Positions 32,818 to 44,538 of a stretch of 64,000 nt of DNA are shown here, one piece after another. How positions within the stretch are numbered: the first letter of the stretch is position 1; each line of letters begins with the position of its first letter. This stretch comes from Sanghuangporus weigelae (lineage: Eukaryota; Basidiomycota; Agaricomycetes; Hymenochaetales; Hymenochaetaceae), in the NCBI GenBank assembly GCA_033182465.1, contig CP137320.1:1364001-1428000 (forward strand), in the 5' to 3' direction. The notes under the pieces were generated by a model. The model had not been told where the DNA came from. It did not search any database and was given only the letters and a program-made list of their open reading frames with translations. A program made the translations under genes and the position numbers.

Positions 32818-33604
32818 TTGATTATGCCGGTGTTCATAGCCACTTGGACACGTACTCTATTTTATTTTGTATATTATTTCATACTCATCACATGCTTATT
32901 TCTCACACTATTGTGGACTATATCAAGATATAAGATCCAGATAGATGTACCATATATTTTTACAGTGGAGCACCGGCAGAATCTCAACACACCTTCATGT
33001 AATATATTTTTAGCTCAGACAGATACAACAATAGATAATATTGAAGATAAAGCTACTTATGGTGCATATAAAAGAGTAGATAAACATATTAAGCCAATTC
33101 CAGGAGTATTTCCAGAAGATGCACGAGTCATGAGAAGATTTCCTGAAGATCTGTTATTATCATTACCCAAGTTATCAATATGCCCACCAGCATTTGTACC
33201 ATCAGAGAGACTTACTCAAGAACGTCTACAAGAATTGCACATTAATGATGAAGGATATTTATGGCCAGAGGAAGAAAAGTTATTTGCACATATCTTTTCG
33301 CTCAACGAACACACATTAGCATTTGAAGAAATTCACAGACAGAGGTACATTTCGAGAAGACTATTTTTCACCATACATTATTCCAATAGTCCCTTATGTA
33401 CCATGGGAGCATAAGAACATTCCAATTCCACCAGGAATTAAAGAAGATGTTATCAAGTTACTCAAAGAAAAGATTGATGCAAGAGTATATGAGCCAAGTC
33501 AAGCATCTTATAGATCTCGGTGGTTTGTGTAGTCAAGAAAAATGGAAAATTACGTATTGTGCATGATCTTTAAGTACTGAATGCAATTACTATTTATGAT
33601 GCAG
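32818..33604 (+). pseudogene. Gypsy pre-RT and RT N-terminus remnant
   Basis: After a hydrophobic stretch (YFVYYFILITCLFLTLLW) come ARVMRRFPEDLLLSLPKL, LTQERLQELHINDEGYLWPE and, after a frame change near 33,340, YEPSQASYRSRWF, then KNGKLRIVHDL. These are the conserved blocks in front of and at the start of gypsy reverse transcriptase. A 1-bp loss near 33,527 and TAA in place of Gln near 33,572 break the frame. The YxDD box and everything after it are missing. Confidence 0.85.
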
Positions 33605-33691
33605 GTGTTAGGGAGTAGGCCCGGGGTTACACCGGTTTGATCCTTTTTGCCTAAGCAGCGGTGTGTTGTGCAGAGGTGATCTTATCTACCC
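33605..33691 (+). repeat. Left terminal inverted repeat of Z2
   Basis: Matches the reverse complement of 37,245-37,330, through GTGTTAG, GGGTTACACC, TTTGATCC, CTAAGCAGC and TGTTGTGCAGAGGTGA to CTTATCTACCC. Confidence 0.8.
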
Positions 33692-34126
33692 ACGTCTGGC
33701 TGTACCACGCGGTCCCTTACTAGCCTTCTTAGTCGCGGTCCGAGTTATGGATACTTTCAGATACGAGGTGATAGTAAAGCAGATTGGGATTTCCAAGAGG
33801 CGTGATAGTACAAAGCACACAGTAATAGCTCGCTGTAGGGCAAGCTTTACACCAGTGTGTTAAGAGGATCGAAAGATGGGGAAATGAGGGCCTAATCCTA
33901 CAACTATTTATGCTCCCAGATATTCCATTTTCCGTCCTATTTCTTACTCATCCTGTCTCCACTTTACTCCACTTTTCTCCACCATTACATCTGTTCCTTT
34001 GTCATCCTGCTGCGCTTCGCTCCACTTTGCTCCAATCTTTGTAAGGTCGTCTCCACTATGACAGAATTCTGTGGAGTTGCTGACTGAGACAATAGAGGTG
34101 GTGTTCCGATGTGGAATGCTCCACTG

Positions 34127-34768
34127 TCAGTACTCCATAACGATGTCATTGCCGTCATTAAGTGGCATCTTTGCCCTTGGAGTGATGTAGGCTGCTCGGT
34201 ATGTGATTCTTCGGAATTCATCTCGAGGTCCAGCGAGAGTAAGCATAACTCGCACGTCAGTGTTAAGGTGTCGGGTCGGTGTAGAGTATAGTCCAAGGCA
34301 TATCATGAACTGCATAAGCTCTGCTGGCGGGTTCTGCTGGGTTCTGGTGACTAGCCATGCTTTGCCTTCATATTGTATGTCTCGAATGTAATGCCATATC
34401 CTTCGTTGTATAAGGAGTTGTAATTGTTTGGTCTCCAGGTTCGCATCTCTTGGTAAATAAAGGTTTGCCTGTATCGTAGATGCTGGACATGGTGTGTGCA
34501 ACTCCGGTCTATACCATCCAATCATTCTCCAAGTTATTGGGTTCGCAGTTCGAGGGGTTCGAGTTGTAATCGTGAGTTCCTCTCGTTTCTTGGGTACTAC
34601 TGGGCTTGGTGAATTGGAATGCATTGTATCTTGAAGGTGTCGTTTGGTTTCGATGTGACAGTTGCGTGTACCAACTGTTGCCGTGCATACTAAGTAGTAT
34701 ACTTCATAAAGGACCATGTAAACTCGTGCACAGACTTGACAGTGCTGAAATGCCAGTGAGGTCTCCAT
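34127..34768 (-). CDS. Unknown 213-residue protein encoded by element Z2
   Basis: An uninterrupted frame on the minus strand. The product is basic, rich in Arg and Thr, with blocks such as WRMIGWYRPELHTPCP, QLLIQRRIWHYIRDIQYEGK and LNTDVRVMLTLAGPRDEFRR. I recognise no family, and no transposase signature (DDE triad, zinc finger) is visible. The equivalent stretch in Z1 is truncated where the short element is joined to its terminus. It could be a captured or accessory gene, a nucleic-acid-binding gag-like protein, or a chance frame. Conservation between Z copies would decide. Confidence 0.4.
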   Translation of the reverse strand: METSLAFQHCQVCARVYMVLYEVYYLVCTATVGTRNCHIETKRHLQDTMHSNSPSPVVPKKREELTITTRTPRTANPITWRMIGWYRPELHTPCPASTIQANLYLPRDANLETKQLQLLIQRRIWHYIRDIQYEGKAWLVTRTQQNPPAELMQFMICLGLYSTPTRHLNTDVRVMLTLAGPRDEFRRITYRAAYITPRAKMPLNDGNDIVMEY

Positions 34769-35175
34769 AAACCTTAATAGCCTTTAGCCTTTTAGCGTTT
34801 AGGCTTTAGTAGTTGTGCTTCTGGACTTCTAAGAAGTTTGATTGCTTCTTTTGATCAAGGTCGCTCGGGTTACTTGGTCGGCAGTGTTAGAGTGGTAGTC
34901 CGCGGTAATAGGCGGTCGGCGGTGTTAGCTGTTAGCAGGATTACGTATCCGCTTCGGTGCTTCTAGTGCTCGGGTGGTAACAGGTTACTGTTGCCTAGGC
35001 CGCTCGATCGCTTGGGCCCGTGATAGCTGGCTTGGTTACCGGTCACGTTTGGAAAGCTGATCGTGTAGATCTGTTGATCGTGTCGATCCTGATGCGAGTT
35101 TTTGAGCGGATCCTTTCATCTTTAGAGTCTTGTAGTGTGATATATGTGCAGAGAAGGTGAAGTGGCCTGAGCCGG

Positions 35176-36893
35176 TGTAGTGGGTGGTGTGTGTCTCTGA
35201 ATGCGCTACCGATGTCCATCCTACTAAGGGTGCTGAATGTATGAAGAAACCTCCAAAAACAAGATGCTGACGCTATCAGACTCTAAATCCTCACTACCCA
35301 GCAGATGCCAGGAACCATCGGAGATGTGATGGAGAGGTCTAGAGATACTGAAGTATAAAAGGAATAGGCTAATAGGGCTGCTGCTCGAAAGGGAGGGTCA
35401 CAGGAGGCTGCCGACATGATATAAGATCGGATACAGGGTTGCAAGGAGTGTATAAGGTGAATATAAGAGCTAAAATGGAGCAAGTAGGTGGAGAAGGTGC
35501 CGATGGCTTGTCTGGTAGGATGCCTGTATTGTCAGAGGGTCGTCAATGTCAAATAGGGGGAGCAGGAACAAAGGGGAGGCTGTACAAGTCTGCTGAAGTA
35601 GCGTAAACTCAATAGATGAAAGGAAAAGATCGTATAAGATCAATATATAGGATAAACTGGAGTGAAAGACTGGAAAGGACACTGCAGGGGAGTCTGATAC
35701 AAAGCCTGGGTTGCAGAAGGGTTGACGACATCAGATAGAGGGGCGCTGGACAGGTATAAAGCACAGAGAGAAGGCTCAGGGTTAAATCCCGAGCCCTACT
35801 CACTCACTGAACGTCAGAGTGGCAGAGACATATCAGAGGCAGCAGAGGTAAGTAGAATGATGAGTCAGGCAAGAGGAGATGTCAAGGATGGTATATAGTC
35901 AAGGGAGAGGCTCAGTACATGAGGGGAGACTCAGAGTGAGGGATATCTCGAACTCTGGCGCTTAGTCTGGTACATGCTCTGCTACCTTCTAAGCTACAAG
36001 CTAATATAAGATTTATATATACTCTACTGCTGTTGCCGACACACCCTACTGTCTGACAACATCTCCTGAGTCATCTGGGTTGCTAAGGGCCGCTGCCGGA
36101 GTGCCCAGGTGAAATCTGCAAGCGGCAACATGAGGGAGGCATCCAATGGCATGGAATATTGAGTATCTGCAATAATACAGGCGCTAGCAGAGTTGGGCTT
36201 AGCTGCATGAGTCGGTGACTTGGCACGCCAATGTACCACATTCCTACCTTCCATACATAGTCTAATGGGGGCCGCCATATTGGGGGAAAGTCAGAAAATG
36301 TTGGAGCTAATAATCAGAGGCTAATATCGCATATGTAAAACAAGGGGTGCATCAGTTAGTGTCCCTGAGGTGTCCGATGCGTCGACAGCACTCAATACAG
36401 AGTGTGGGCAATCCTTAGTGACTAATGAGTGGCCAGAGCAGCAGTGCTGCGGGGGACTGCCGGACTGGTGGTAGATACATTGTAATGAGGTATGTAAGCA
36501 CATATGACAATATATTGCTCCCTAGGCAATGAGGGACTGCTTGGTAAGCTGTAGGAGGTGTTGGTGAGGGTACCTGAGGATGTTTGAGTGTCCGCCGCAT
36601 TGATCGGCACCATGGGGGGCTAACTCGGAGGCATCTAGAGTTGCCGCAAGGCTGCATGTACAGTAAATTGTAAGATCGGCAGTCTGTAGTCATTGAGGAA
36701 TGTGTCCTATAGTGCCTGGTGCTGGGTAGAAGTCATTGGCAGACCTGTCTGAGTGTCAGAAAGCTATCGGCGGATTGATCTGGGCCTTAGGAGGGTACCG
36801 CAGTACAGTACATGTACTGGAATTGATGGAAACATGCTCAAATGGTGAGTCATAGTATGAGTGTGCTGGCACAGGAGGGGCCAGTGCACTACA
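35176..36893 (-). mobile_element. X2: LTR-like element inside Z2
   Basis: A 1718-bp inverted copy of X1. Read on the minus strand it starts TGTAGTGCACTGGCCCC and ends CCCACTACA. It is diverged from X1 by many substitutions and lacks the 18-bp tandem array. The flanking four bases (CCGG and CTAG) are not identical, so its target duplication, if any, has decayed. Confidence 0.75.
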
Positions 36894-37244
36894 CTAGAGG
36901 TATGTAATGAAGTCTTGGGCAAGTCCTAAGGTATGTCGACCGCTTGGTGTGGATCGTGAAGGTTGTATATACTCTATGAGACTATTGGAGTTCCTGGAAA
37001 GTGTCGTACCAGTGTGTTGGACCATAGAGGACATGTACTAGAAGGTCCGCTGATGCTCAGGATAGTGCTATGCGCTATAGTGTCTATACACTATTACAGT
37101 CCTCTCTATAGTAGAGGGGGTCACAATAAATTGCTATAGACTGCTAACTTACTATAGGTGGCTATATAGCAGCCTATAGGAGTGAGTAGCTGTGGGTAGC
37201 TATAGATAGCAGTGGGTAGTTTGGACTGTTTTCCTGATGATGTG
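36894..37244. other. Non-coding right part of Z2
   Basis: About 350 bp rich in CTATAG-type short repeats (for example GTAGCTATAGATAGC), leading into the right inverted repeat. I see no gene. Confidence 0.5.
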
Positions 37245-37330
37245 GGGTAGATAAGTCACCTCTGCACAACATACTGCTGCTTAGACAAAAGGATCAAAAC
37301 TGGTGTAACCCTGGACCTACTCTCTAACAC
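37245..37330 (-). repeat. Right terminal inverted repeat of Z2
   Basis: Inverted match to 33,605-33,691. Confidence 0.8.
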
Positions 37331-37883
37331 TTTTACTTATATAAATTTAACTAAGCCTCCTAAGCCTCCTCTTATACAGATCTTTGGTCAGCATTAGACA
37401 GATTTTCACCCAAAGTTGTATAGATTCTAGATAAGTCTAAGGTCTAAATTGGCTAGGTTATATACAAATTTACATTATCCCTCTATTGATATTGCTAGGG
37501 GTCCTGTGGCATGATCAGTGAGTATTATATAAGAGAATAGAAGATTCTAGCAACCTAAAGAAAAGAAAAGAAAAGAAGAAGAAAAGTTAATGATATAAGA
37601 AAAGAAAAGGAAAAGTCCTAACAATCTCTCACAGCAACTCCACAGCTGCCTGCTATGCCAATACAGTACAAAAGACATTTTCTTAACAAGCAAAAGTGTG
37701 ATTTGTCCACTCTGCAAACTTTTTTTTATAATAATACACAAATACTTTAGATGCAATCTCTACTGTAAAGTGCCTGCATCAAATAATCCATAGTACATCG
37801 AAAGAATGTTGTTACTATCCCCCATGAGGCGTCCTTCTTAGTGTTACAGTTGTGTCTGTACCCATGGGTTTAAGGGAAATCAC
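37331..37883. other. AT-rich boundary between transposon block and genes
   Basis: This contains a purine-rich tract of AAAGAAAAG repeats (37,557-37,616) and a T-rich run at 37,720. No conserved frame or recognised element is visible. It may be degenerate transposon sequence and the 3' flank of the ING gene. Confidence 0.5.
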
Positions 37884-39316
37884 CTAGTGACCCCGCCTCC
37901 GAAGCCGTGATAAGCTCCTGTTCTCCTTGCAAGCATCGCAATACCATTTGCCTCTTTTCGGAGCCTCGGTCAGTCCCACACAATTCAGGTGAAACTAGAA
38001 AAAAGTTAGTGAAGAGAGAAGAGTATCTATGTCAACACTGACCCATTCACGTTCGCAGCCGGCAGCATCGCAAGCGATCATCTGGGTAAAACATAGTCGG
38101 AACCTTGTCAATTTCAGTCAAGAGAGAAATCTCACTTCTCCCCACGATACCTGCCCACAATAACAATAACGGGGTTCATTGGGATCAATCGGCATATCGG
38201 CAGCTGAGCGTCGTCATAGGTGCACCATTTATTATGACAGTCAGGTCGCAAGGTAGAAGGGATAGTCTATTCAGATGCAACGCAACATTACCTTTTACCC
38301 TGTCCATGTATCGGGCATCGCCTTTTAGATTGTCGTCTAATGACCCCCGGACTGTCGGCGACGATGACTGCAACTTAACGGCTATTCGGGAACGTCCCCT
38401 CGAGTGAGTACGCGTGTTCCTCTCAGGTATTTTATGTTGCGATGAAAAAATCGGACTATCCACATGATCTTTTAGCCTTGTCATCACCAAACCACCGATC
38501 GGAAACGACGGAGAATTGATTTTGGCCACCGATAGGTCATCCCTCAAGTGTAGTTCATGTTCTTTAATAGCTTGATCCAGGAGACGCACATGCCTGTCAA
38601 TCTATATCAGACGGCGTGAGCATCTACAGTATGACAACAACTGAGATCAAGTCGCGCACCGAATCGTATGTTGCCTGGGCAAGATTAACTTTCTCCTCTG
38701 CAGTGTGAACCAATTCATTGATACATGTAGAAAAATCGGAAAGTAGCGCATAGTAATGAAGATGCTCCGAACGCCCTTGAGCACGATTTCGGGCTTCTGT
38801 CTTCAGACTGTCGTGCTGAATCATGATAGGAGATCCGTTGAAGCGCGTAAACCGTCTCCCAGAGGTTTGGCCATGTTTCCCATGCAATACGTCAATCGTT
38901 TCAATTCCATTCGGTTCAAGATCACCGAGGTGCCGCCGGTGCTGTATATATTCTCCGATTTTCGGTAGAAGACCTGCACCCATCACTGAAGAAGCACGTC
39001 AAGGTATAAAAAAAATACCAGGTTCAGAGGATGTCACCATTGGCTTGTGCGTCTAGCTCCTTTAGCAGAGCAAAATTTCGATGTATAGACAAGGGGAGTT
39101 GTTCGACTGCTAGAAAAAGAAATAGCCGTCGACAAATTCAACATACAATGAGCAGGCCATCAACTTACATTCAACGTACTCTTCACGAAAAGCATCCCAG
39201 ACTTCGGCTTCTATAGTCTCCTTCTCAGACCAAGAGCCGTCTTCGCCGTCTTGAGCGTGAACAGGATACACGATGCTTCCGGAGCTCTCTCGCCTACGTT
39301 TGCGTGAAGATCGCAT
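37884..39316 (-). CDS. ING-family (inhibitor of growth) histone-reader protein
   Basis: A chromatin protein of the ING family, which reads H3K4me3 through a C-terminal PHD finger within histone acetyltransferase or deacetylase complexes in the nucleus. The ING domain shows [13 protein letters not shown] joined over an intron (38,602-38,659) to [16 protein letters not shown]. The PHD finger is spread over three exons: [24 protein letters not shown] and [19 protein letters not shown] (introns 38,082-38,135 and 37,995-38,042). This gives a complete C4HC3 set, then a basic tail ending RRRGH. The start at 39,316 (MRSSRKRRR) is favoured; an in-frame ATG at 39,397 is possible. Introns in the linker between 38,170 and 38,420 and in the N-terminal part are not fully resolved. 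The gene is divergent from NUP37, with 170 bp between starts. Confidence 0.88.
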
Positions 39317-39486
39317 GCTCTGTGCTGCTCTGTGAAAGACGAGACGGGTCAGAGTCAACAAGTCAACTTCCATCACGTGAACCAGCTGCGCCCTCACGTG
39401 ATTGATCTACTAGACTAAAATGGCGGTACTGCGCGTCTCCAGGTCATCCGACGTAGTTCTGCTTTCAAAGAGTTCCAACTAGAGCC

Positions 39487-40939
39487 ATGACAGACTTGAA
39501 ATTCAACTTTGGGACGGATATTATCGTCATTCGCTCGTGTTACCATGCTGATGGCGCGGACCTCCTCGCGATTGCTGGAGAGGGTTCAGTCGAAGTGATT
39601 CAGTGCGTGAGTACCAGACCTGCCCAGCTCGCAGACAAGGCTAATTTCATACCCTTGCAGAGCAATACGGCGATTCGGCCCCTTGCATATTTCTTAGTTG
39701 GTGTCAGGGTGTCCTCTATAGCTTGGTCTCCAAAGACGGTCTCACCCAGCGCTTCAGATAGATGGATCCTAGAGTGAGATCTGCGTATCATTTCGTGATT
39801 TAGAAGCTAAGCTCAGCCTTATTCTGGGACGGCTAGGCTTGCTATTTCCACTCATGACTTCGGCCTTCACATACTTTCAAAGTCGAATGACTCACTGGAA
39901 TCCATTCGCAAATTTGGAGGCGGTCTCACGGGTCATCATGCACGGTCCGTGGAAACAACTTCGATCGAGCTCAAAGCATCGAGATTTGATTCCCGTACTC
40001 ATGCGTTTAGAGTTAATGATATTACCTTCGTGGGCGGTCAGGAAGACATTGCAAGGCATGTAGCAACAGTCTCTGGTCAGTTCACGAGATACTTGCCAGA
40101 TTCAGCCTCTCGATGTCTAATAATACACATGAAGATGATCGTAATCTTATTGTCTGGGATCTACGCCCATCAGTGACAAATAATCTGGAGTCGTGCGAGG
40201 ACCCCCAGCCGTCCGGATGCCAACCGACAGCCTTGGTTATCCCCTTCGCGCATCCTCTATGTTCGGTCTCATCTCACGCTTCAACGAGTAAGGAACTACT
40301 GGTCTCCGACACCAGGGGATCTGTCTTTCTAATCGACTGGAGAAAGGACCCAAGTGACAGTGACAAGGAGGTATTCAGCCATCAAAGCATTCTTGAGCTT
40401 GTTCATCCGAGAAGTCTGTCAGATGCTTTAGCGAACACGTCGAAGAGCCTGTTTGGGTATGCTTCCTGGAGGACGGACGATCCTAGCATGTTAGTAAATC
40501 GTGTTTGTCGACAATACGCCTCCTAACTCTCTTTTCACAGTGTCGGTGCCGTATTTGGTTCGGAGTTTGCTGTATGGGACATGGGCAAGTTGAAAGGCGG
40601 TAAACCTTTTGCGATCGGCCCTGCATTCTCGGAAGGAGGTCATAAGTTTCGGTAAGCAAAAGCACGCGAGTCATCTTGGATTATTAATTGATGATTGATT
40701 CTAGTTGGTGTCCTTCGCTTCCTGAGTACTTTGCAATATCCACATCAGCCATGACGTCCAACGGAGGCGTGATAAGCGTTTATAGTATTCATCATCTTCA
40801 AGCACAAACGGCAACCATTCAGATTGCGCCTCAACCTCACCGTGTCATAGACTTCGACTGGATCGGCAATCGTGGGACGCCTCGACTTGCTGCAGCAGTG
40901 GGAAGGGATGTTTTTATTTTCCCCATCAGTCTTGATTAA
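39487..40939 (+). CDS. NUP37: Nucleoporin Nup37 (WD40 protein)
   Basis: A WD40 beta-propeller subunit of the Y (Nup107-160) complex of the nuclear pore. Blocks that match the animal protein: GVRVSSIAWSPKT, ATVSDDRNLIVWDL (joined over intron 40,076-40,134), VGAVFGSEFAVWD and HKFRWCPSLPEYFA. The C-terminus is PRLAAAVGRDVFIFP. Introns also lie at 39,607-39,660, 40,490-40,540 and 40,652-40,704; one near 39,775-39,820 has an uncertain acceptor. The start ATG at 39,487 opens MTDLKFNFG. The gene shares a short divergent promoter with the ING gene and ends 97 bp from the convergent transcription-factor gene. Confidence 0.85.
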
Positions 40940-41036
40940 ATAAATGGAGCATCTAGCTTCTATGGAAGAGATTTGCGCGGACTAGGCATCGTCGAGGGAC
41001 GCTATAAGTAAAATGGAATATCGACGTTGTTGATTC

Positions 41037-44000
41037 CTACTGTCCCATCATAGGATAGGGTTCTGAAGGTGCCATGCGCGGATAGAAGGCTGGGGGGCCT
41101 TGAATGAGATCGACTCCCTGCGTGACACCAAGCTCTCTACACATGTTGTCGTAGTATAAATGGTCGGCATGAGATTGGCTCGGGAAGCTTCCATGAAATG
41201 CGTCCCCGTTCGGTAATCCGTTTGTCTCTTTCCCGCTCTCAGGCGAGACCAGAGCGGCTTCAGTTTGTGGATAGGTATGGTATGAGTATCCGTCTTCGAC
41301 CGCATCCAGAGATCGGTTTGCACCAAGTTGTTCTGAGGGAGAACTACCTGCACTGACATGGCTATGTGCTTCGAAGGCAGGGTATTTCACAGACGTCTGC
41401 AGCGCGGGATCAATGTTGTCCATCCTTTCCCTACTCATTTGACGAGCCTTCATTTCTTCCCTTTCTACGAGAGTACGCAGGAAACGCGCATGTGCTGCAC
41501 ACGATGATGAAGACGGCATCATGGTACCAGCCTCCCTATATGCATCAGATGCACTCAGGATGAGAGTAAGGATATTCGGACCACTCCCTTCGTCAGTTTT
41601 CAGATTCGTTTTCCGAAGAAGCTGGTATTTTGACAAATTAGCTCTGAGATCACAAATGATAGAGCTCAATCATGCATTAGAACGAAACGCACCCGAAGTA
41701 GCATGACCGCACAATACGCAGTCATGACAGTAATCGATTCCTGGCTGTATTGCTAATGCAGGAAAAGGTTCCGTGAACTCTATGAAGGTATTGGGAATTG
41801 ACATACTAGCATCTGTACACGAGCGAATTCCTTGACTACAATCTCCAGGCAGCGCGACGCGTTCGAATAACATGTACCTAGTGCTTGTAAACTCGGTGAT
41901 GGCCCAGCCGTCTAAGGAGAGGGTATGAGGGTTCGGCTAGCTAAATATCTGATTTGCGAGACTCACATTTGTCATGTAGGCATGAATACCAAAGCTATTG
42001 AGGAAAAGTCCGACATAAAGCTGGAAGAACTCCAGAAAGGAATGATGGAATGACTCCCCGTGAGCTATCCTTGCATGTCACAGTCTGCCACTCAGTGAGC
42101 TAGGAAATGACTTGGGCTTACCGCGCTTCATCTCTATCGACCACGTAGTTGCCCACCCGGATAGCTTGGAATTGCACGCATTCAACAAAAAATCGTAGTT
42201 ATCAGGTTGCCCGTTGTTCATTGAGCCCTTCTGAAGTTCGAACATCTTCGTTGTCTCGGTCTGGAGTAGGATATTCTGAGTCGTACATCGAATTCAGGTC
42301 AGATGAACGAGCTTACAGCAATCAATCGAAGTGCCACAAAAGCAGAAACAATAACGTCTTCCGGCCGGATTGGCGTGCCCGGAGGCACCTGTTCGTGCCA
42401 TGAGTACGATTCAAGAACGAGCTCATCCTGAACAAAGTGAGCTGTCTTAGACCGCGACAGATGTGCAGCAGAGTGGTTATGCTGACCTCAGGAAGCATCC
42501 AAAGACGACCAGTTTGCATGCTGAGACTTCGATCATGAACAAACAAAACCAGATATGTACGCTCTCGGTTCCGCCGTTCCAATCTCTGAATGGCTGTTTC
42601 CGATTCGGGTGGCCTAGGGGTATATCGATTTAAACCGAGTTCGACAGCCATTCGACAAGCCTTTAGAGGAAATTATCATCAGGCAACGCTGTCAAGAATA
42701 ATAGAAAACCGAAGAAGGAGCTACATAGCCAATGTATGTCCATGTCCTCTGCAGAGCCACGTAAATTAGTTTTCACTGTTTTTCTTTTGTGAGCACGAGA
42801 ACATGTACATTACTGTTCGGTTCTCCCCAGTAGGTCAAGCACATGAAGGCTTGGACCACCTCGATGCTTTTCTGAGCTTCCGCAAATGCTTTAATAGCAT
42901 GCTGTTCAGCAAGCTCCCTGCACTTTTGATATAGCTGAGGTTTAAAGAATTTGCTTCCCGCCATGAGAAGTGTCGAGAATAGGAATGGACTCCTCTTTCT
43001 GATATAGATCGAAGAATGCAATTCTGGGTCAAATAAATTAACGAAGGGATTCAGTCTGATGAACACAAGATCCATGATATGTTCCGCCGTCTGGTCATCC
43101 ATTAGGCCCGCCTGAACTGGATCATCTAAATGACCAAATGGGACGTGCAATGAAATTGATGGTGAAGGCTCAGACGAGTAAGTCCCGCGTTCCGCAGTAG
43201 AAGATGACACAGGAGAGTATGCATGTTCTACTGGAGAGCGCGACGAACCGGACGGGCCGAGCACAGTGCCGAAAAACGAATTGCGTTGCTTCTCCTTTTT
43301 GATGAGCTTTGCGGGATACATGCCTTCTTCGTTCGGTTCACCATCGTCGTCTTCATCGAGGGAACTTGCGCCTGAGGCCTGAGGATGATACGCATGATCT
43401 GGCTGGGTGTTAAAGGACGGATGACGAGCTCCCAGGGCTGGTTGATACTGAGAGGAATCTGTTTGACTAGTGAGCTGAGAGACGAAAGATCAGTATTTTA
43501 CGGGACGATGAGAGATAAAGCAATAGATACTACAGTAGACTCCGTGGCCAGTGACTTGAGCTTGGCATTGTTAAGACCTTTTTCGAGACGCCTGAGCATC
43601 TTAGAGGCCTCGGACAGCCTGATATCAAAGCGAATATCAGATAGTGACTGTGAATGAAAGCGAAGGAAATAATACTTTGAACCAGGCTTGCGGCCTCTAC
43701 GATGCTTTTCGAATATGCATCTAACGCAGGAAGAGGAGCAGGTAAGAATAGTCAAACCGAGGAAGGAGTGATGAATGATTACTCTGTATTTGAACGCCTA
43801 CAGCGCATGCAGGGCTGTTGGCCATCGTCGGAGCCAACGCATTTCATCTATACGGACATATAAAAAAAAGCCGGACCGGCATCAATATAAACATTGGGAG
43901 CCCGGCGCGCGAAAGCGTCACGGTACTGGTGCTCGATGCTGCATACCTTTGCGGCGCGACAGACGGTGCAGGCTCGTGCTCCTCTCACAACAGGAGGCTT

Positions 44001-44124
44001 CGTGCTGTGACGCGTGAATTACCTTAGCGCTACAGTATGAAAACAAAAGAGTGGAGAGAACATACGGCTTTGGAGGAGCGGAGATATCTGCAGAGGTTGC
44101 ACTGGAATTGTCTTGCGGGTCCAT
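41037..44124 (-). CDS. Zn2Cys6 transcription factor, PrtT-like
   Basis: A fungal-specific binuclear zinc cluster regulator. The start MDPQDNSSATSADISAPPKP is followed, over introns, by ACTVCRAAK, MKCVGSDDGQQPCMRCRRS and CIFEKHRRGRKPGSK, giving the six cysteines of the cluster. A coiled-coil-like LSEASKMLRRLEKGLNNAK comes next. The middle part is a fungal_trans regulatory domain (FVNLFDPELHSSIYIRKRSP, MAVELGLNRYTPRPPE, VHDRSLSMQTGR). The tail is polar. This layout, and especially the cluster plus RRGRKPGSKLSEASKMLRRLEKG, resembles the proteins annotated as transcriptional activator of proteases PrtT, but the target genes here are unknown. There are at least eight short introns, and the exons around 41,700-42,050 are approximate. 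The gene is divergent from the membrane-protein gene (414-bp gap). Confidence 0.85.
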
Positions 44125-44538
44125 GGATGAATGACCGGTACGGTGAATACGGCAATTAGTGTAGATGGCGGAGAGCAAGCGGGAATGTTGAATGATGACC
44201 GCGGGTGCGAAAAACACACACACAGATAGTCGAACAGAGGAGAAAGGGGAAGCAGAGGACGGGTAGAGCGAGAGACGAGAGAGTGGTCGGAGGAGAGCAG
44301 AGCAGAGCAGACTGGTAGACTCTGGGAGGGCGTAGACTATTAACTATGTACTGGTTGTAGTAGTATAGTAGTAGTAGTAGTAGTAGAATCCAGTGGATTG
44401 CCGACTTATGTCAGCACGGTGATATCTAGTGTCCATCTGGTTACGTAATGATCCGATCTCTGTTCCTCTAGTGCATGCTTCTGCTTCTTCTTCGTTATCT
44501 GCTTCCGTCAACCAACTATAATTTTATTATATTATATT
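44125..44538. promoter_or_regulatory. Divergent intergenic region with a TAG microsatellite
   Basis: A 414-bp gap between the transcription-factor start and the membrane-protein start. It has CT/GA-rich stretches and a GTA/TAG repeat at 44,357-44,388. No TATA box stands out. Confidence 0.5.

Larger units (their letters stand above)
29127..33604 (+). mobile_element. Decayed Ty3/gypsy element (protease, linker, start of RT)
   Basis: A gypsy pol region read left to right: aspartic protease, a long acidic/basic linker and the N-terminal part of reverse transcriptase. It is split by a fold-back element (31,685-32,768) and cut by element Z at 33,605. No gypsy LTR, integrase or RNase H is visible. 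Many stops and at least three frame changes are present. It is AT-richer than the copia copies, which suggests an older insertion. Confidence 0.85.
33605..37330. mobile_element. Z2: element with ~86-bp terminal inverted repeats, carrying X2
   Basis: The left end GTGTTAGGGAGTAGGCCC (33,605-33,691) is mirrored at 37,245-37,330 with about 88% identity over roughly 86 bp, ending in ACTCTCTAACAC. Without the X2 insertion the element is about 2 kb. It encodes one unknown protein on the minus strand. It interrupts the gypsy RT, but no clear target duplication is seen. A relative, Z1, sits at the left edge of the window. It could be a TIR DNA transposon or a rearranged LTR pair in inverted orientation. 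Confidence 0.6.

Noticed and set aside
34109-34391. Plus-strand frames in element Z2 (60-62 residues) as genes
   Set aside because: They lie opposite the longer 213-residue minus-strand frame and are short.
37557-37616. Purine-rich tract as a retrotransposon polypurine tract
   Set aside because: No LTR start follows it and no matching element was found, so it is simple sequence.
41366-42403. Plus-strand frames of 65-84 residues inside the transcription-factor gene
   Set aside because: They are antisense to exons whose minus-strand translation matches the fungal_trans domain.
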